Source of the DNA: Mesostigma viride
Taxonomy: Eukaryota; Streptophyta; Mesostigmatophyceae; Mesostigmatales; Mesostigmataceae
Length of the DNA: 64,000 bases
Direction of reading: 5' to 3'
Assembly (NCBI GenBank): GCA_009746045.1
Contig: RPFO01000156.1
Coordinates: 2,840,452-2,904,451 of the forward strand
In this document: piece by piece, positions 1 through 13,600 of the stretch
How the letters are laid out: every line of letters starts with the position of its first letter
Position numbering within the stretch: the first letter of the stretch is position 1
Program-made: the position numbers and the translations under genes
Notes under the pieces: model-generated
Databases searched by the model: none
What the model was told of the DNA's origin: nothing
What the model saw: only the letters and a program-made list of their open reading frames with translations

Positions 1-1150
1 CGCCTGCCGCATAAGAAAACAAGACAACCATCCCTATACTTCCTAGTTAATTGTCACTGGAAGCTTATCAACAAATCTCATTCATATGAACAAGTCCCCA
101 TCCAGCTCCTTCTTGAGCCGCTACTCAAGTGGGGTCACCCTGGTCGTGTGCCAGTAAAAAGTGCCCCAGGCAACTCCCCAAAACGAAAGAATGCAATTAC
201 AAACCTACGGAATCTACGACAACGTGACTTCAGGCAGCCGCCAAGTCAGCAGGGGGTGAAGGACGTCTTCACGGCCCCATTTCAAACAAGGGTATGAGCC
301 TGTCGACTTGATCCACTCTGTCCGGCATGCCTTAAACGAGCCACTCTCCCACGCGCAGGCTCGGAAACAAGAACGGAAGGAGCGCCTCTATTTCTGGCAA
401 TCTTTCTTGCCCTTGCTGAAGCGATAAACAGGCATTTGCAAGTAAACCCCAACGGCTGCATTCCTACATCCTCTGCATCCACATAGGACGCCCTGTCACT
501 TGTTCCAGTTCCAGCCACACTGGAGAGCTTCCTGACTGTCCCGTGAGCGATAGGTTCGACTACTCTTTCATGCCATGGTTGCCATTGACTTGCCTCCAAT
601 GTCCATTGCATGCGAGCCCGCCTTCCCCTCGAAGGCCTCGCCCTGAGTGTCGACCTTTCTGTTGGCTTCGACCCTCTCATCCGGGAAAAAAAATTAATTG
701 CTTTGGTCCCTGCATTTCATCGCCTGCAGCCCTTCGTACGGCATCCAACCTTCAATTAGTGCCAACCCTACAACTGGGTATCAGCCCCACCTACCACCAC
801 TTGCCTCGTTTCGGCGCAGGGACCCTACAGTCTCAAAAATGAGGCAACCACCTGTTGAATCTTCAGCGTGCTGCAACGAGAGTACCACAGTCGATTTGCG
901 TCCCTTTATAATTACTGGGCATCCCCTTATCGCCACTAGGCTTCCCTTCGATCATCGTCAGCAGCCCCGTGTTCCGAGCCACGCCCGCTTCGGAATAATT
1001 CACGCATTGGACAGCAGTCAGTCCTCTGCAAGGGGCATTGAAAAAGAAGCCTGTTTCTTGAACTCATGACTCCTTGCGATACCTTCATGCCTTGCGGCCT
1101 CATCAGATCCTGCCATGGCCTAACCCCATCACCTCAGTCGACGTTTTCCC
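1..1150. other. no gene recognised
   Basis: This is mixed-composition sequence downstream (on the minus strand) of the PLGG1 stop codon. The short open frames show no family signature and no splice-consistent neighbours. I see nothing supportable here. Confidence 0.5.
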
Positions 1151-1152
1151 CC

Positions 1153-1452
1153 TTCAAGAGCCGATTTCCCACTTGAGGCCTCCCCCTTGCCACCAAGTTC
1201 TTCCCACTTGAGGCCTCCCCCTTGGTCGCAAGGCCGCCGCATCAGGCCTTGATCTCAGTAGCAGTAGGTAGCCCTTGGTGGTGCACTCATACTGCAGTAT
1301 CCCCCGCTTGAGGCCTTGTATATCTCGATTCAGGACCTTGCATACGACAGGCCATGATCTAGGCAGCAAGGTGTTCCCGCTCACGCCTTGATCTCGGCAG
1401 CGAGTTTTGCCCGCTCATGCCTTGATCTCGGTGGCGAGTTTTGATCGGTGGC
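1153..1452 (-). repeat. decayed copies of the PLGG1 3' coding end
   Basis: The plus-strand string around the PLGG1 stop (core CGCCTTGATCT, followed by TGGGC) recurs as imperfect copies near 1240, 1310, 1385 and 1417, for example GCCTTGATCTCGG. The copies lie just beyond the stop codon and carry no reading frame of their own. They read as short duplications of the last coding bases into the 3' flank. See the finding on junction echoes. Confidence 0.6.
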
Positions 1453-1622
1453 TTACGCCTTGATCTTGGGCTTGGCCCCCCCCCGCGCGATGCCGATGAG
1501 GAAGTTGCGGCACCCCGAGTGGCTCAGCGCGGCCGAGACAAAGACGCCCACGAGGGCGAGCGCGACGGCAGAGACGGAGGCGGAGGCGGGCTCCTTGGCG
1601 ACGAGGGCGGCGGTGCCCAGGC
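1453..1622 (-). CDS. PLGG1: PLGG1 terminal exon
   Basis: This exon encodes the last 55 residues and a TAA stop. It opens with GLGTAALVAKEP, completing the SHG-LGTAA signature begun in the preceding exon. The last membrane helix follows (VALALVGVFVSAAL), then a basic tail ending KPKIKA. The acceptor is CCACCCCACAG. Confidence 0.9.
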
Positions 1623-4600
1623 CTGTGGGGTGGTGGACGGTGTGCCAGCATTACGCGGAGTGGGGCATTAGGGCAAATGGTCATTATAGCCTTATGTGGG
1701 GATAGAGTAGCCAGCACGGTGCCCAGGCCTGTGGGGTGGTTGATGGTGTGGTAGCATAACGTGGATTGGCATGCAGGCACTTGGTGAGTGTGTGATGGGC
1801 AATGGTGATGGGGAACGAGTAGCTAGCACAGGCAGTGCCTAGGCCTGTGTGGTCGACTGGTGGCTGAGGTTGTGCCAGCATTGTTGTCCAAGGAATGGGG
1901 CCATCGTTAATTGTGTGGGAAACAGCAAGGAGGGCAGGCGTCTTAGCACTTTTGGGAAATCGTGAGTGTGTCGGGACACTGTAGCTAGCGCGAACAGTGC
2001 CAAGCTCTGTCGGGTGGCCCACCCTACATGCATGCCAGAGAGATCTGCGCACGGCTACTAGTCCGTGTGATCTAATCTGATGAGAGCAGAGAAAACCAAA
2101 AGACACCCATGAGAGAAATGCCAGCGCACACACGTACGAGGGCGGGGCCCAGGACGGAAGAGTGGTAGCATAAGCCAGAGTACACGTCGTTGGGACATTG
2201 TCGATTGTGTGGGAAACAGCGACAAGGGCAGGCCATGCACAGGGCTCCATGCAGGTGATGTGTATTGATGATCACGAATACCAAGAATCTAGATCATGCA
2301 CACCTAGCATAGGCTACGCGTGCGATTATCGCGGATGGATGGCCGTAATCATTGGGTGGCACGGATTGTATCCAGATTTCTGGCCTGCGCGGGAAAGGAT
2401 TGTCTCATGGACAGAAACCATGTGTGCTAAAAATAGACAAGGGCGGGGTTGTGTAGGCAGGTGTGTGTGCGAGGATGGTGATGGGTGTCAGCATATATAT
2501 ACATATATATATATTAAAAAATATAACTACAGCAGAGTAAAGGCGCCCACGTAAAAATAAACAAAGCACACGCTAAAAAGAGATACCACGACAAAACAAC
2601 TATACAGCCGGCATGGGACACTCAATCCACACTGCGGAATGAAGTAAAACAGCCTAATAACCGTGCTGCGCTGCAAAGTCAGCTCGTGTGCGGCGGAGCA
2701 AGATGTCAGCCATAGCCCGGGTAATAGCATATATATACCAAGGCTGTGTATGTGGTGTAAGATAGCCACAACCATGATAGCCACGGCGGCCTTTGGTTTG
2801 TGCACGCCCCATGTCCGCAACGTCTTGACCCGCATGCCTTGCGCAAGCCCACTGCTTCTCTGTACTAATACCTTGAACCCTAATATCATGACATGCGTGG
2901 ACAGCACAACAGGTTATGACAGCAAGACCTTGTGCACCGTCCAAGGCGCTGCCCATGGCCAGTCGTAATAGAAAACAAGTACTGTAATTACAGATTACAC
3001 AGAGTTAACACAGAGTTACAAGGATCTGAACCCAACGCAGATACACTGCCTTCGCATTCATGTACTAGTCATATCTTGGTCATATTAGTATTATTCTTTC
3101 TAGCCGTGTTATCAGTTCTATTGTTATTGGTTGTGTCATTACCGTGCGAGACGCTGCCCACAGCCACCCCCCGCACCACCGGGTTGGTCACGCCAAACTT
3201 GTTCAGGACAGAGGCACCGAAATTGGCGCCCAGCAGGCCTGCGGCAAACAAGAATCCATTATTTTGCGGCATACCACTTGGATGTAGAGTCAGCAAACGT
3301 GCGTGGATGGGTCAGACGTCATGCAGGCCTGCCTTTGGCATCAAGTAGAAAAACATGTGTGAAAAGCGCGCAAGTAAAAGGCGTATCATGCGCCAACGTG
3401 TCGCCATCACGTCATCATAACCAAGGGTTGAACCCAACTGTGGGAAACCCAACTCAAGGCGTAAATGGCTGTACGTGTGCTGATGGCTGGCAAACTGTGA
3501 TACCATAAAACTCTAAACTAGAATAGCTATAACCTGGAAATAGCTATAACCTGGAAATAGCTATAACCTGGAAATAGCTATAACCTGGAAAAAATAACTA
3601 GAAAAGCGATAACAAAAATACAAAAATAATCAATAAAATACCTATAACTAGAATAGCTAGAATAGCTGGTAAGCAATAACTAAAATATAATAGCTAGACT
3701 AGCTATAACTAGAATATAATAACTAGAATATAACGTGCACATTATACGATGAAAGAGTGTCCATAGGAACAACTGGTCGGCCCTAGTTAACAAAGCTCAC
3801 AGCCGCTCGAGGAGCGAACCCGACTGCCAACAAGGACTTCTACAGACACTTCTACACACAAGCCCCAAAGCACACTCAGACACCTGCCTGCCAGGGTGTA
3901 ACCACACACCTTGATGCACACAGAAAATACAGTACACCCCTAGAACGAGAAATTTATTTAAAAAGTTTTAAAATGGGGCATGGCGGAGCCTCATTCGCTT
4001 GTCTATTTTAAGGTGGGATGCTTAACTCAGATGCAGGGCGAACATTCCTTGACAACATGACCCAAAAACACACATATCCAAACCAAAGAAGGCGCCCTGC
4101 AGTCAATGGCAGCCGTGCAGCCACAGGCTCTGCGAGGTTGCCACTGCTAGCACTGGTTGTTCATGTTCTGTTCAATTAATTTCGTTCTAACCCCCCAGAA
4201 AACGACCAGCCAGGGGGAGTTCTCCATTATCCGGATGTAAGCATAACAGCAGGTAAGTATAGTATGCATAACAGCAGGTAAGTATAGTAAGCATAACAGC
4301 AGGTAAGTATAGTATGCATAACAGCAGGTAAGTATAGTAAGCATAACAGCAGGTAAGTATAGTATGCATAACAGCAGGTAAGTATAGTATGCATAACAGC
4401 AGGTAAGTATAGTATGCATAACAGCAGGTAAGTATAGTATGCATAACAGCAGGTAAGTATAGTAAGCATAACAGCAGGTAAGTATAGTATGCATAACAGC
4501 AGGTAAGTATAGTAAGCATAACAGCAGGTAAGTATAGTATGCATAACAGCAGGTAAGTATAGTATGCATAACAGCAGGTAAGTATAGTATGCATAACAGC

Positions 4601-7600
4601 AGGTAAGTATAGTCAACAGCAACCAGAGATGATGTCACCTGTGAGGGTGGGCCCGACCACCGAGGTTCCTCTGTGCTACTACAATACTGTAGTAGATTAC
4701 TGTAGATTACCGTAGAGTACCGTAGATTACAGTAGATTACCGTAGAGTACCGTAGATTACTGTAGATGATACTGCGTCGGTCACGACGCACTATGCTTGC
4801 TATGTACTAGAAATACTATAATCTTACCGGAGATGACGACGCCCGTGAGGGTGAGCGACATGTCGGCGCCCACGGTGGCTGAGATGGGGACGGCCAGCGC
4901 GCTGAGGGGAAACAAAACATCAATCGGTTGCAAATAGAGGCAGGAGGGGTATGGGGAGTGGGTGAGGGTGGGTGAGGGGGGAGAGGTTGTTTGGTTGATT
5001 GGTTGATTGCGGGGCCGATATGAGGGACCGCCAGCGCGCTGTGGGAACAGAACGGCAGGGGTGGCCAGGGACGCAAGAGGGGCACGGACATGGGTGCTGG
5101 GGCAGGTGTATGGAGGGACAACAGAGTGGGGGGGTGGGGGTGGGGCGGTGGCCGGAATGGGGACGGAAGGTGCTCAGAAAATAACAAATGCTGGTAGATA
5201 AAGCCGGAGAGCGGGGGCCAAGGGTTGGGGGGGTTCTGCTCACAGCAACAAGCAGATAACAAAGTAACATATAACCAATTTTCTGCACTAGTACAAAGTA
5301 GTATAGAAGGCATGCACTTTAGGGGTGTCCAGGCAGAACCAGTGCAGGACTCTGTGGAAATAACTGCACTCTCCCGTGGCGTCGGGGGGGGAGGGAGCAG
5401 GTTGCCTCCAGCCTCACGAGCTTGCTTATGGATAACAATCAGCACTAATATGGTTTGCATCACGTGCTTGCTTAAATTATTTAGTAGCATTTACTTATAG
5501 ATACACAATTGTATGGATATTAATACCTGCCGACGGAGACATGGCCATGACAACGCGACCAAAGCCACATGGCCTATAGTACATACATAACAAGAACATG
5601 ATAAAATGCATAATATAATAATGCTACAGGGCTACCGGTGGCCGGAGCCTCATAAAACTGTCATCCGCCACCCACCTCATGAGCACACGTGGCAGGGGCA
5701 CCACCGCCATGTCCGGCGACAGCTTGAGGAGGCGGGCCTGGGGGCGCACGCGGTCATTCCAAACAAAGGAAGGCACATTGTGATGGTACATTTAGGAGCC
5801 AGGGGACGTGATAGACAGCACATTGTGATAGTACAGTAAGTGCCAGGGGACGTAAAGGCAGCAGTTTCAGCAGGCGGGCCTGCGGGCGCACGCAGGTGCC
5901 CAAGTGAGGGGAAGAGACGCGCATAAACTTGGGGTACCATCCACTGTTTATCCGACATATTCGATATCGTTCAAGTATAGCTATGTCTGATATTCGTTTA
6001 GAATCAGACTGCATGCAGGGGCATTGAAAGGAGGGGAAACGGCAAGGCGAACTAACACGCCAGAGCACACAATCACGCAAGCTAACCAGCAGCGGCTAAG
6101 CAACCATCACTAGTTCCGCAGGCTCCCCTGCGGACGCAAGCAGGCAGTCGTCTCAAGCGATGCGAGCCTGGCGTCATCGCATCAGTAGCACGCCAGGGCA
6201 CTGTTGTACAGTACTTACATATCATCTGCACAAGTGACATGCAAAGGCGAGCCTGAACTGAAAGGCTGAGCACCTACCAGGATGGGCGGCCAGGCGAGAT
6301 GCCGGCATACATATACCTGATGGGCGGCCAGGCGAGATGCCAGCATACATACACCGCAGCAGACAACAAGCCAAGCGTTGCGTTCGCCAGCGCCGTACCA
6401 CGATGGACGACCAGGCGAGGGAGAGCACCGACGATCCCAGGGTCCCCCCGACGATGGGGAGGAACTTTTGGGCGAGGAGCGCGCGCTGGTTGTAGAGAGA
6501 GATGGCGAGCGCGATGAGGCCGCAGGGGAGGATCTCCTGGTGGAATAGAGGGGGAATAGAGGGGGATGAAAAAGGAGGTGGAATAGAGGTGGAATAGAGG
6601 TGGAATAGAGGTGGAATAGAGGTGGAATAGAGGTGGAATAGAGGGGGATGAAAAAGGAGGTGGAATAGAGGTGGAATAGAGGTGGAATAGAGGTGGAATA
6701 GAGGTGGAATAGAGGTGGAATAGAGGTGGAATAAAGGTGGAATAGAGGTGGAATAGAGGTGGAATAGAGGTGGAATAGAGGTGGAATAGAGGTGGAATAG
6801 AGGGGGATGAAAAAGGGGGGGGGGGGGTGGGGGGGGGGGGGGATGGCGATGAGGCAACAGGTGAGGGTCTGCTGTAATGAGTGATGTACCCCTGTGCTGT
6901 AGTGATGTACCCCAGGGAGGAGGGGTAGGGGTGGGGGTGGAACTGGGTGAGGTGGCAGTGGGGGAAACAGGGTGAGGCCGCAGGGGAGGATCTGCTGGTG
7001 GATGGATAATGATGGGTTGTGTGGGAAGGGGGGGGGGGTGATGCGGTGAGCCCGCCACTATATTAGGCCCACCACCATAGTGAACACACCACCCGCCACT
7101 ACAGTGGACCCACCCCCACCACTATCTAATAGTGAACCTGCCAGAAAGATGTCGCACGGTGAGCGTGCACTTCTGGCACGCGCACGGGACTATGGTGAAC
7201 CCAATGCTAGCCCAGCGTCATAACGAACCCACCACAAGTATAGGGGTATACTAGACCACGCTCCTACACAAGCGCAGAGAACCCACCAGGAAGATGTCCC
7301 CGGCGCCCGGTCGCGAGAGGGTACCCTTCTTGTAGGTGCGCAGGAACTCGACCGAGCGCACGCCCTTGACCAGGGACCCCAGCGCCGCCATGGTGGCGGA
7401 CGACAGCACCGCGCAGGACAGCAGGGGGTGCAACACAGTCTGGAACCGAGCCGGAACTTTCCGTCCGGCTGCATACGCACGCACGCAAGTGGCAAACATG
7501 GCGCATCATTACATGAGGCCAAAGGAATACATATTAAAGTTGAGTACACACGTTGCATACACCGGTACAATTCCTTGATTGCGCAGATAAGATAATTAAT

Positions 7601-10600
7601 CGTGAAGATAGAGAAGAAAAAGTTTACTGTGCAGATAAGACAATTAGTTGTGTAGATAAGATAACTAATTGTGCAGATAAGAGATAGGTCAGAACCGTGC
7701 TAGCACTTCCCACCCGGCCGCTCGGCGCAGCTCTGGCACTTTCCACGCGTGTGAACAATCACTGGCACAAAACACGCATGCACAGGACACTATCACGATG
7801 CAATAGGATATAGACACTGTTACAATAGAAGGTGGGAATAAAGAACAGGTCAGAAGCCAAAGAACTTACCCCCTCATGCGGCATCATCATGGCAAATATT
7901 CTCCACTGCACGGGCTGTATCTACGGGCAGTATTTACTAGCACACTAGGTCAGCGCCTTGCCCCGAAACCACTACTTCAAGAAGCAGCTCAAAACCAGGC
8001 AACGGCCTCTTTGTATTACTCTTCTGCATTACTTTCCTGCATACTTTTCTGCATCATTTTCCTGCATACTTTTCTGCACTATATTTGTGCATACTTTTCT
8101 GCAGCATTTTCCTGCACACTTTCTGCAATGACTTCTTTACCAAGTGCGCCTGAGATATTGACAAACCACATTTACAAGCATGTCGCAGTCTTTAGCACCC
8201 CGCGCCCTATAGCAGATCAGGGCCAAGGTCCTCCCGCAGTGCCTTCACGGTGCATGCTGAAAGGACCCGCGTGTAGGCAAATCTTAGACAGGGCCACGAT
8301 GGCCACTATGGCACTCTCTGTCTGCACCGGGGTATCCTCCTTGTGCAGACACATAAAACGTACTCGCTCATGCGCAGGTGCGCAGGAACAGGCGTAGCCA
8401 CGGCTAAACAAAAACAGCCAAGTGGCAAACATCCCTCCCCAAGTTATCGCTGCCGCCTCCAAGTGCCACCAGCCATAACATGGACAGTCAGGGTGCACGT
8501 ACCCAGGAAATAGAACACCTGCGGGCGTGCCAAAGGAGTGTGCGCCGAATGCGTCCGTGTAGAAAGCACGCCAAGGCAGAGAGGGCGTGGGGGTGGGGTC
8601 GGCACCACGGCAGCCACACGCGCACACATGAGTAATCTTTTGGGGGGGGGACGCACCGAAAGACATGGTTTAAACTCGAGGCAAGGCAGAGACAATCATA
8701 AGGAATGTATGGATGTCATAAGAACCGAATTTGGGCTATTTTAGGCAACGCCGGTGGCGAAGTGCGGGCAAGAGGCACCATGAAAGAGGGCAGACACTGA
8801 ACTTACATTTTTTAGTATACTTAAAAGCTACTTAAACTTTTTTACTATCCTTAGAAGTAACTTACACTTTTTAACTTTTTTAGTACACTTAGTTAAAAGT
8901 TACTCATACTTTTTGACATTTTTACTATACTTGGAAGTTACTTTGACTTGCAGCGGGTGCTGCCCAGTCTTGGTATACCCAGCCAGGTCAAGGTATTCTG
9001 TATTGCTTGGCTGGTTCCAAGTATCCCTGGGCCGACCTTATCAACTTGTTCAGCGTCTAGGGCCTAGGGGCCTGATAGTTAGGGCGTGGGGTTCCACGTT
9101 GAACCAAACAAGCAGAGAGACATCCATTAATTAATTAGAAACATAAGCAGAGAGACATCCATTAATTAATTAGAAACATAAGCAGAGAGACATCCATTAA
9201 TTAATTAGAACCAAACAAGCAGAGAGACATCCATTAATTAATTAGAACCAAACAAGCAGAGAGACATCCATACTATACTATAATACTGAATATATGTCAT
9301 ATATGCTGTATGTATTACATATATAACTGCTGCATTGAACATCCACTGATGCTTACCGTCAGGGCGAGCATGGCGACGGCATCGATCGCTGCCACAAGGG
9401 ACGGTAGAGAAGGTAACAAATAACTATGAACAGCACTTCACATAGGGACGGTAGAGAAGGTAACAAATAACTATGAACAGCACTTCACATAGGGACGGTA
9501 GAGAAGGTAACAAATAACTATTAACAGCACTTTACATACCGCACGTTAGGTAAACACAAGCACTTTGGTATCGCCGCATGAGATGGCAGATAAGATAACT
9601 ACAAACTATTACATACAAACAGCGACATACAAAAGCACTTTGTATCACCCCACCGACTGGGCGATCGTGGGGTGCGTGTGGCTATGCCCACACACCCGTA
9701 CACTACACTAGCACTAGATACTAGTTCACTGTAAATTTCCTGCTCACTATGGATCTGTTCTCGAAAATGTCACGACTCCGTACCGTGAGTGTGACGGGCG
9801 CCTCTCTCCGCTACATGTAGAACACACCCACACGCCCATCTAGCGCCCAATAGCCAGCACAACACTCAACACGCCGGGCCACCCACCCATCTGAGCCAGC
9901 GCGATGGGCGCCTCGCTCCACTAGTACTGCGATTGCTAGAGACTAAGTAAGTACTATTTACTGCTAAATAGAAACTAAGTACTATTTCCAGCTAAATAGA
10001 AACTATGTACTGTTAAAAAGTAACTAGGTACATACTATTTAGCACGTACTAGTTACTGCTAGATAGTGACTAAGCACGTGCATACAAATACAGTAGGGTG
10101 AGCCATACCGTGAGCGCCAGCGCGACGGGCGCCTCGCTCCAGGGCAGCAGCACTGCCGCGGCGCTGGCCACCGTGCCGGCGGCCAGCAACGAGGGGAACG
10201 TGGGCGGGGGCGCCGCGGGCTGAGCGGGGGCTGACTGCGTGCCCGACGCGGCCGACTGGCCCCTCGATGAGGAGGAGGAGGTGGCATTGACGATCGCGCC
10301 CGTGAGGCTTGCGGTCGTCAGCAGAGTCCAGAAGAAGCCGCCCACTGGATTGTAGGAGTGTTGTATGAAGAGGATGAAATAGGAGGGTAGCAATGAATCG
10401 TTAGGGTTAGAATTTATGACAGATGTCAGCAGCGTCCAGAGGAAACCGCCCACGGGTTTGTCGTCATGAAATAGGAGGGGAGTAAAAAGTGAATATAAAT
10501 ATGTTGGGAGTGAATATATATGACGACAATATATATCAGGGGGTTGGTGAATAATTATATGAGGGGTTTGGTGAATAATTATATGAGGGGTTTGGTCAAT

Positions 10601-13600
10601 ACTTAGGGTGTGGGCACAAATGGGCACACGGGCAGTAACCTCCCCAGACAGCCGGTGGCGAATGCTGACAGCTCCCCAGGCAGCCAGTGGCAGTGGCACC
10701 TCCCCACGATAACGCCCCCTCATGTATAGGCCAACCACCACCTTCATGCCCTGATGACATCGCCAAAACAGCCAAACCAGCCACACTTGGCGATCTACAA
10801 TGTGTAACATCCCTTATACAAGAACCGTGCATGGGCCGTACAAACACCCCGACGGCAAAAACAGGCCACATTGCACGCACCGATGAGGCGATCACGGCGT
10901 TAAAACTTGACGACCTTCATCCGATACGGTAACAACCTTCATACGGCATACCGCGCATGCTTACTTAATTAATATGGTTACTATAAACACACTCCAAACA
11001 AGGCCTTTGCAAACCCCCTAACACAAGCCTTAAACCAGGCGAACACAGGCCACACCCCACGCACCGATGACGGCGCCAAACTTGCCCGCCTCGGCCAGCG
11101 AAGGGATTTTGTTAACGGCGAGCGGCAGGACGACCTGCAGGGGGCAGAGCACGCAGAAGCGGAAGAGAAAGGAAACGCCTATCAGAGGTAAACAGAATCT
11201 AATCAGAGGTAAACAGAATCTAATCAGAGGTAAATAGAATCTAATCAGATGTAATAAAAAGGGCTGTGAGATGGGCAGAACGACATGTGGGGACCTAGCC
11301 CGGAAAACTGAAAAAAGCAAACAAAGGGCTGTCAGAAATAGATGTCAATACGCGGCCAGAGGCACAACTTGCAGGGGCAAGGGTGGAGACATGGAGGGAC
11401 GGACTTTGCATCAGAACAAAAGGATGATTAGAACACATGAACGTGCATGCACCGAGACTGATGGAGCTTAAGGGAGGAGAGGCGGGCGGGCGGGCGGGCG
11501 GGCGGGCGGGCGGGCGGGCGGGCGGGCGGGCGGGCGGGCAAGCAAGCGAGCGGGCAATCGTACCACTAGTACGAAATTAGTTTGAATATTTTAATGTATG
11601 TATGCAAAAACTATTAATATTATAACATTTATATTCAAAAAAATATTTATCATTACTAAAAGTTAGCATTATTTTTATATCTCATATTTACAAACATTAA
11701 AAATACTTCACTAATTAAGGCAAGTATAGTAACTTGAGTAAAACATTATTTATCTTATACATTCGCACGGACAAGTGTCTATAAAAACAAACACACCCCT
11801 TGTCACTATAGCTTTCGGCGGATTACGGACGAGTGTCTATAAAAACATACACACTCCTGGTCAGTGTAGCTTTCGACAGATTACGGACGAGTGTCTATAA
11901 AAACATACACACCCTGGTCACTATAGGCTTTGACAGATTACGGATGAGTGTCTATAAAAACATACACACTGTAGCTTTTGACAGATTACCGGCGAGTGTC
12001 TACAGAAACATACACACACTGGTCACTGTACCTTTTGACAGATTACGTACGAGTGTTAGTAATAAAAACATGCGCACCTTGGCCACTAGGGGCTTTAGTT
12101 AAGTATATAGGATTAATTAATATATTACCTTTTCTAAATAATTTTGAATAATGTACTAAGTATATATATATTTAGGGAGACATAATATTATTTATAAATA
12201 AAGTTACTAAAAAATATGAACTGGTCCGTGTGAAAAAACATGATCAATGTGACCAAGCCAATGCACGACCTAAATCTGCATCCTGTAATTGCCCTTACCG
12301 GCCGAATGGGACAGTCCAACAGGGTTAGGGTGCCCCCTTATGACCCTACATGTGGCTGCAAAAAACATATTTTTGTGGATTGTCCTAGGGCCGTGGCGTA
12401 CATCTCAAAGAAGTCGCCAACTTTGGGTGGGGCCATCGTAGAGTGTGGCTCTCGGGCGGGTGCCCTATCCTTTACAGGCGTTTCTCGCGGCGTCGGTGCC
12501 GCCTCTTCCTCTTCGGGCGCACCAGGTCAAAGCACGGCGTCGAGTCAGTTGTCGTGCGTGTCCAGCCAGTGACAGTCGAGTCCCCGCGTGACACAAGGTC
12601 AGACGCTGAGAAGTAGTGTTTTGGCCGTATTTATCCCACGGAGCTGGCGCCTGAATGCCGCCCAACAAGAGGACAGGGTTGATCAACTTTACCAAGAAAA
12701 AGTCCAGGGTGGCCAAGCGAATTGGGGAGATGATGGAGGTCGACCTTACAAAGGTACCCTTTACCAATAACGTCCACAGCTCCTTGAAGGGTCGTTATTT
12801 CCCACCAGATACCGCACTCGTGCTGGCATGCAAGTTGTACCCCACGCTGGCAGCATTTGTGATTTGAATCGGCAACGATTTGCTGATCAACGACCCCGCC
12901 CAGACTTCAGCAACGGGTAGACGTTAGCAGTCTCTGGGCGGGGTCGTTGATCAGGAAATCGTTGCCGATTCGAATCACAAATGCTGCCAGCGTGGGGTAC
13001 AACTTGCATGCCAGCACGAGTGCGATATCTGGTGGGAAATAACGACCCTTCAAGCAGTTGTGGACGTTATTGGTAAAGGGTACCTTTGTAAGGTCGACCT
13101 CCATCATCTCCTCGATTCGTTTGGCCACCCTGGTCTTCAGCAATACGTGGACGATAGCAGTCTCGGGGCAAATCTTCGTAAAGTTGATCAACCATGTCCT
13201 CTTATTGCGCGGCACGGTCCTACCGAAGACGTTGAAAAATTCGTATTCATCCAGAAACGCCCGGCATTCAGGCGCCAGCTCCGTGGGATAAATACGGCCA
13301 AAACACTACTTCTCAGCGTCTGACCTTGTGTCAAGCGGGGACTCGACTTTCGCCGGCTGGACACGCACGACAACTGACTCGACGCCGTGCTTTGACCTGG
13401 TGCGCCGGAAGAGGAAGAGGCGGCACCGACGCCGCGAGAAACGCCTGTAAAGGATAGGACACCCGCTCGAGAGTCACACTCTACGATGGCCCCACCCAAA
13501 GTTGGCGACTTCTTTGAGATGTAAGCCACGGCCCTAGGACAATCCACAAAAATGTTTTTTGCAGCTACATGTAGGGTCATAAGGGGGCACCCTAACCCTG

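Noticed and set aside
4147-4791. 214-codon Cys/Leu/Tyr-rich repeat ORF
   Set aside because: It is produced by the 25-bp minisatellite in a PLGG1 intron. Three frames give the same 25-residue cycle.
9357-9388. 32-nt candidate PLGG1 exon (IDAVAMLALT)
   Set aside because: It has good splice sites, but the phase from exon 10109-10344 would give a stop. It resembles the donor edge of that exon and is better read as an echo.
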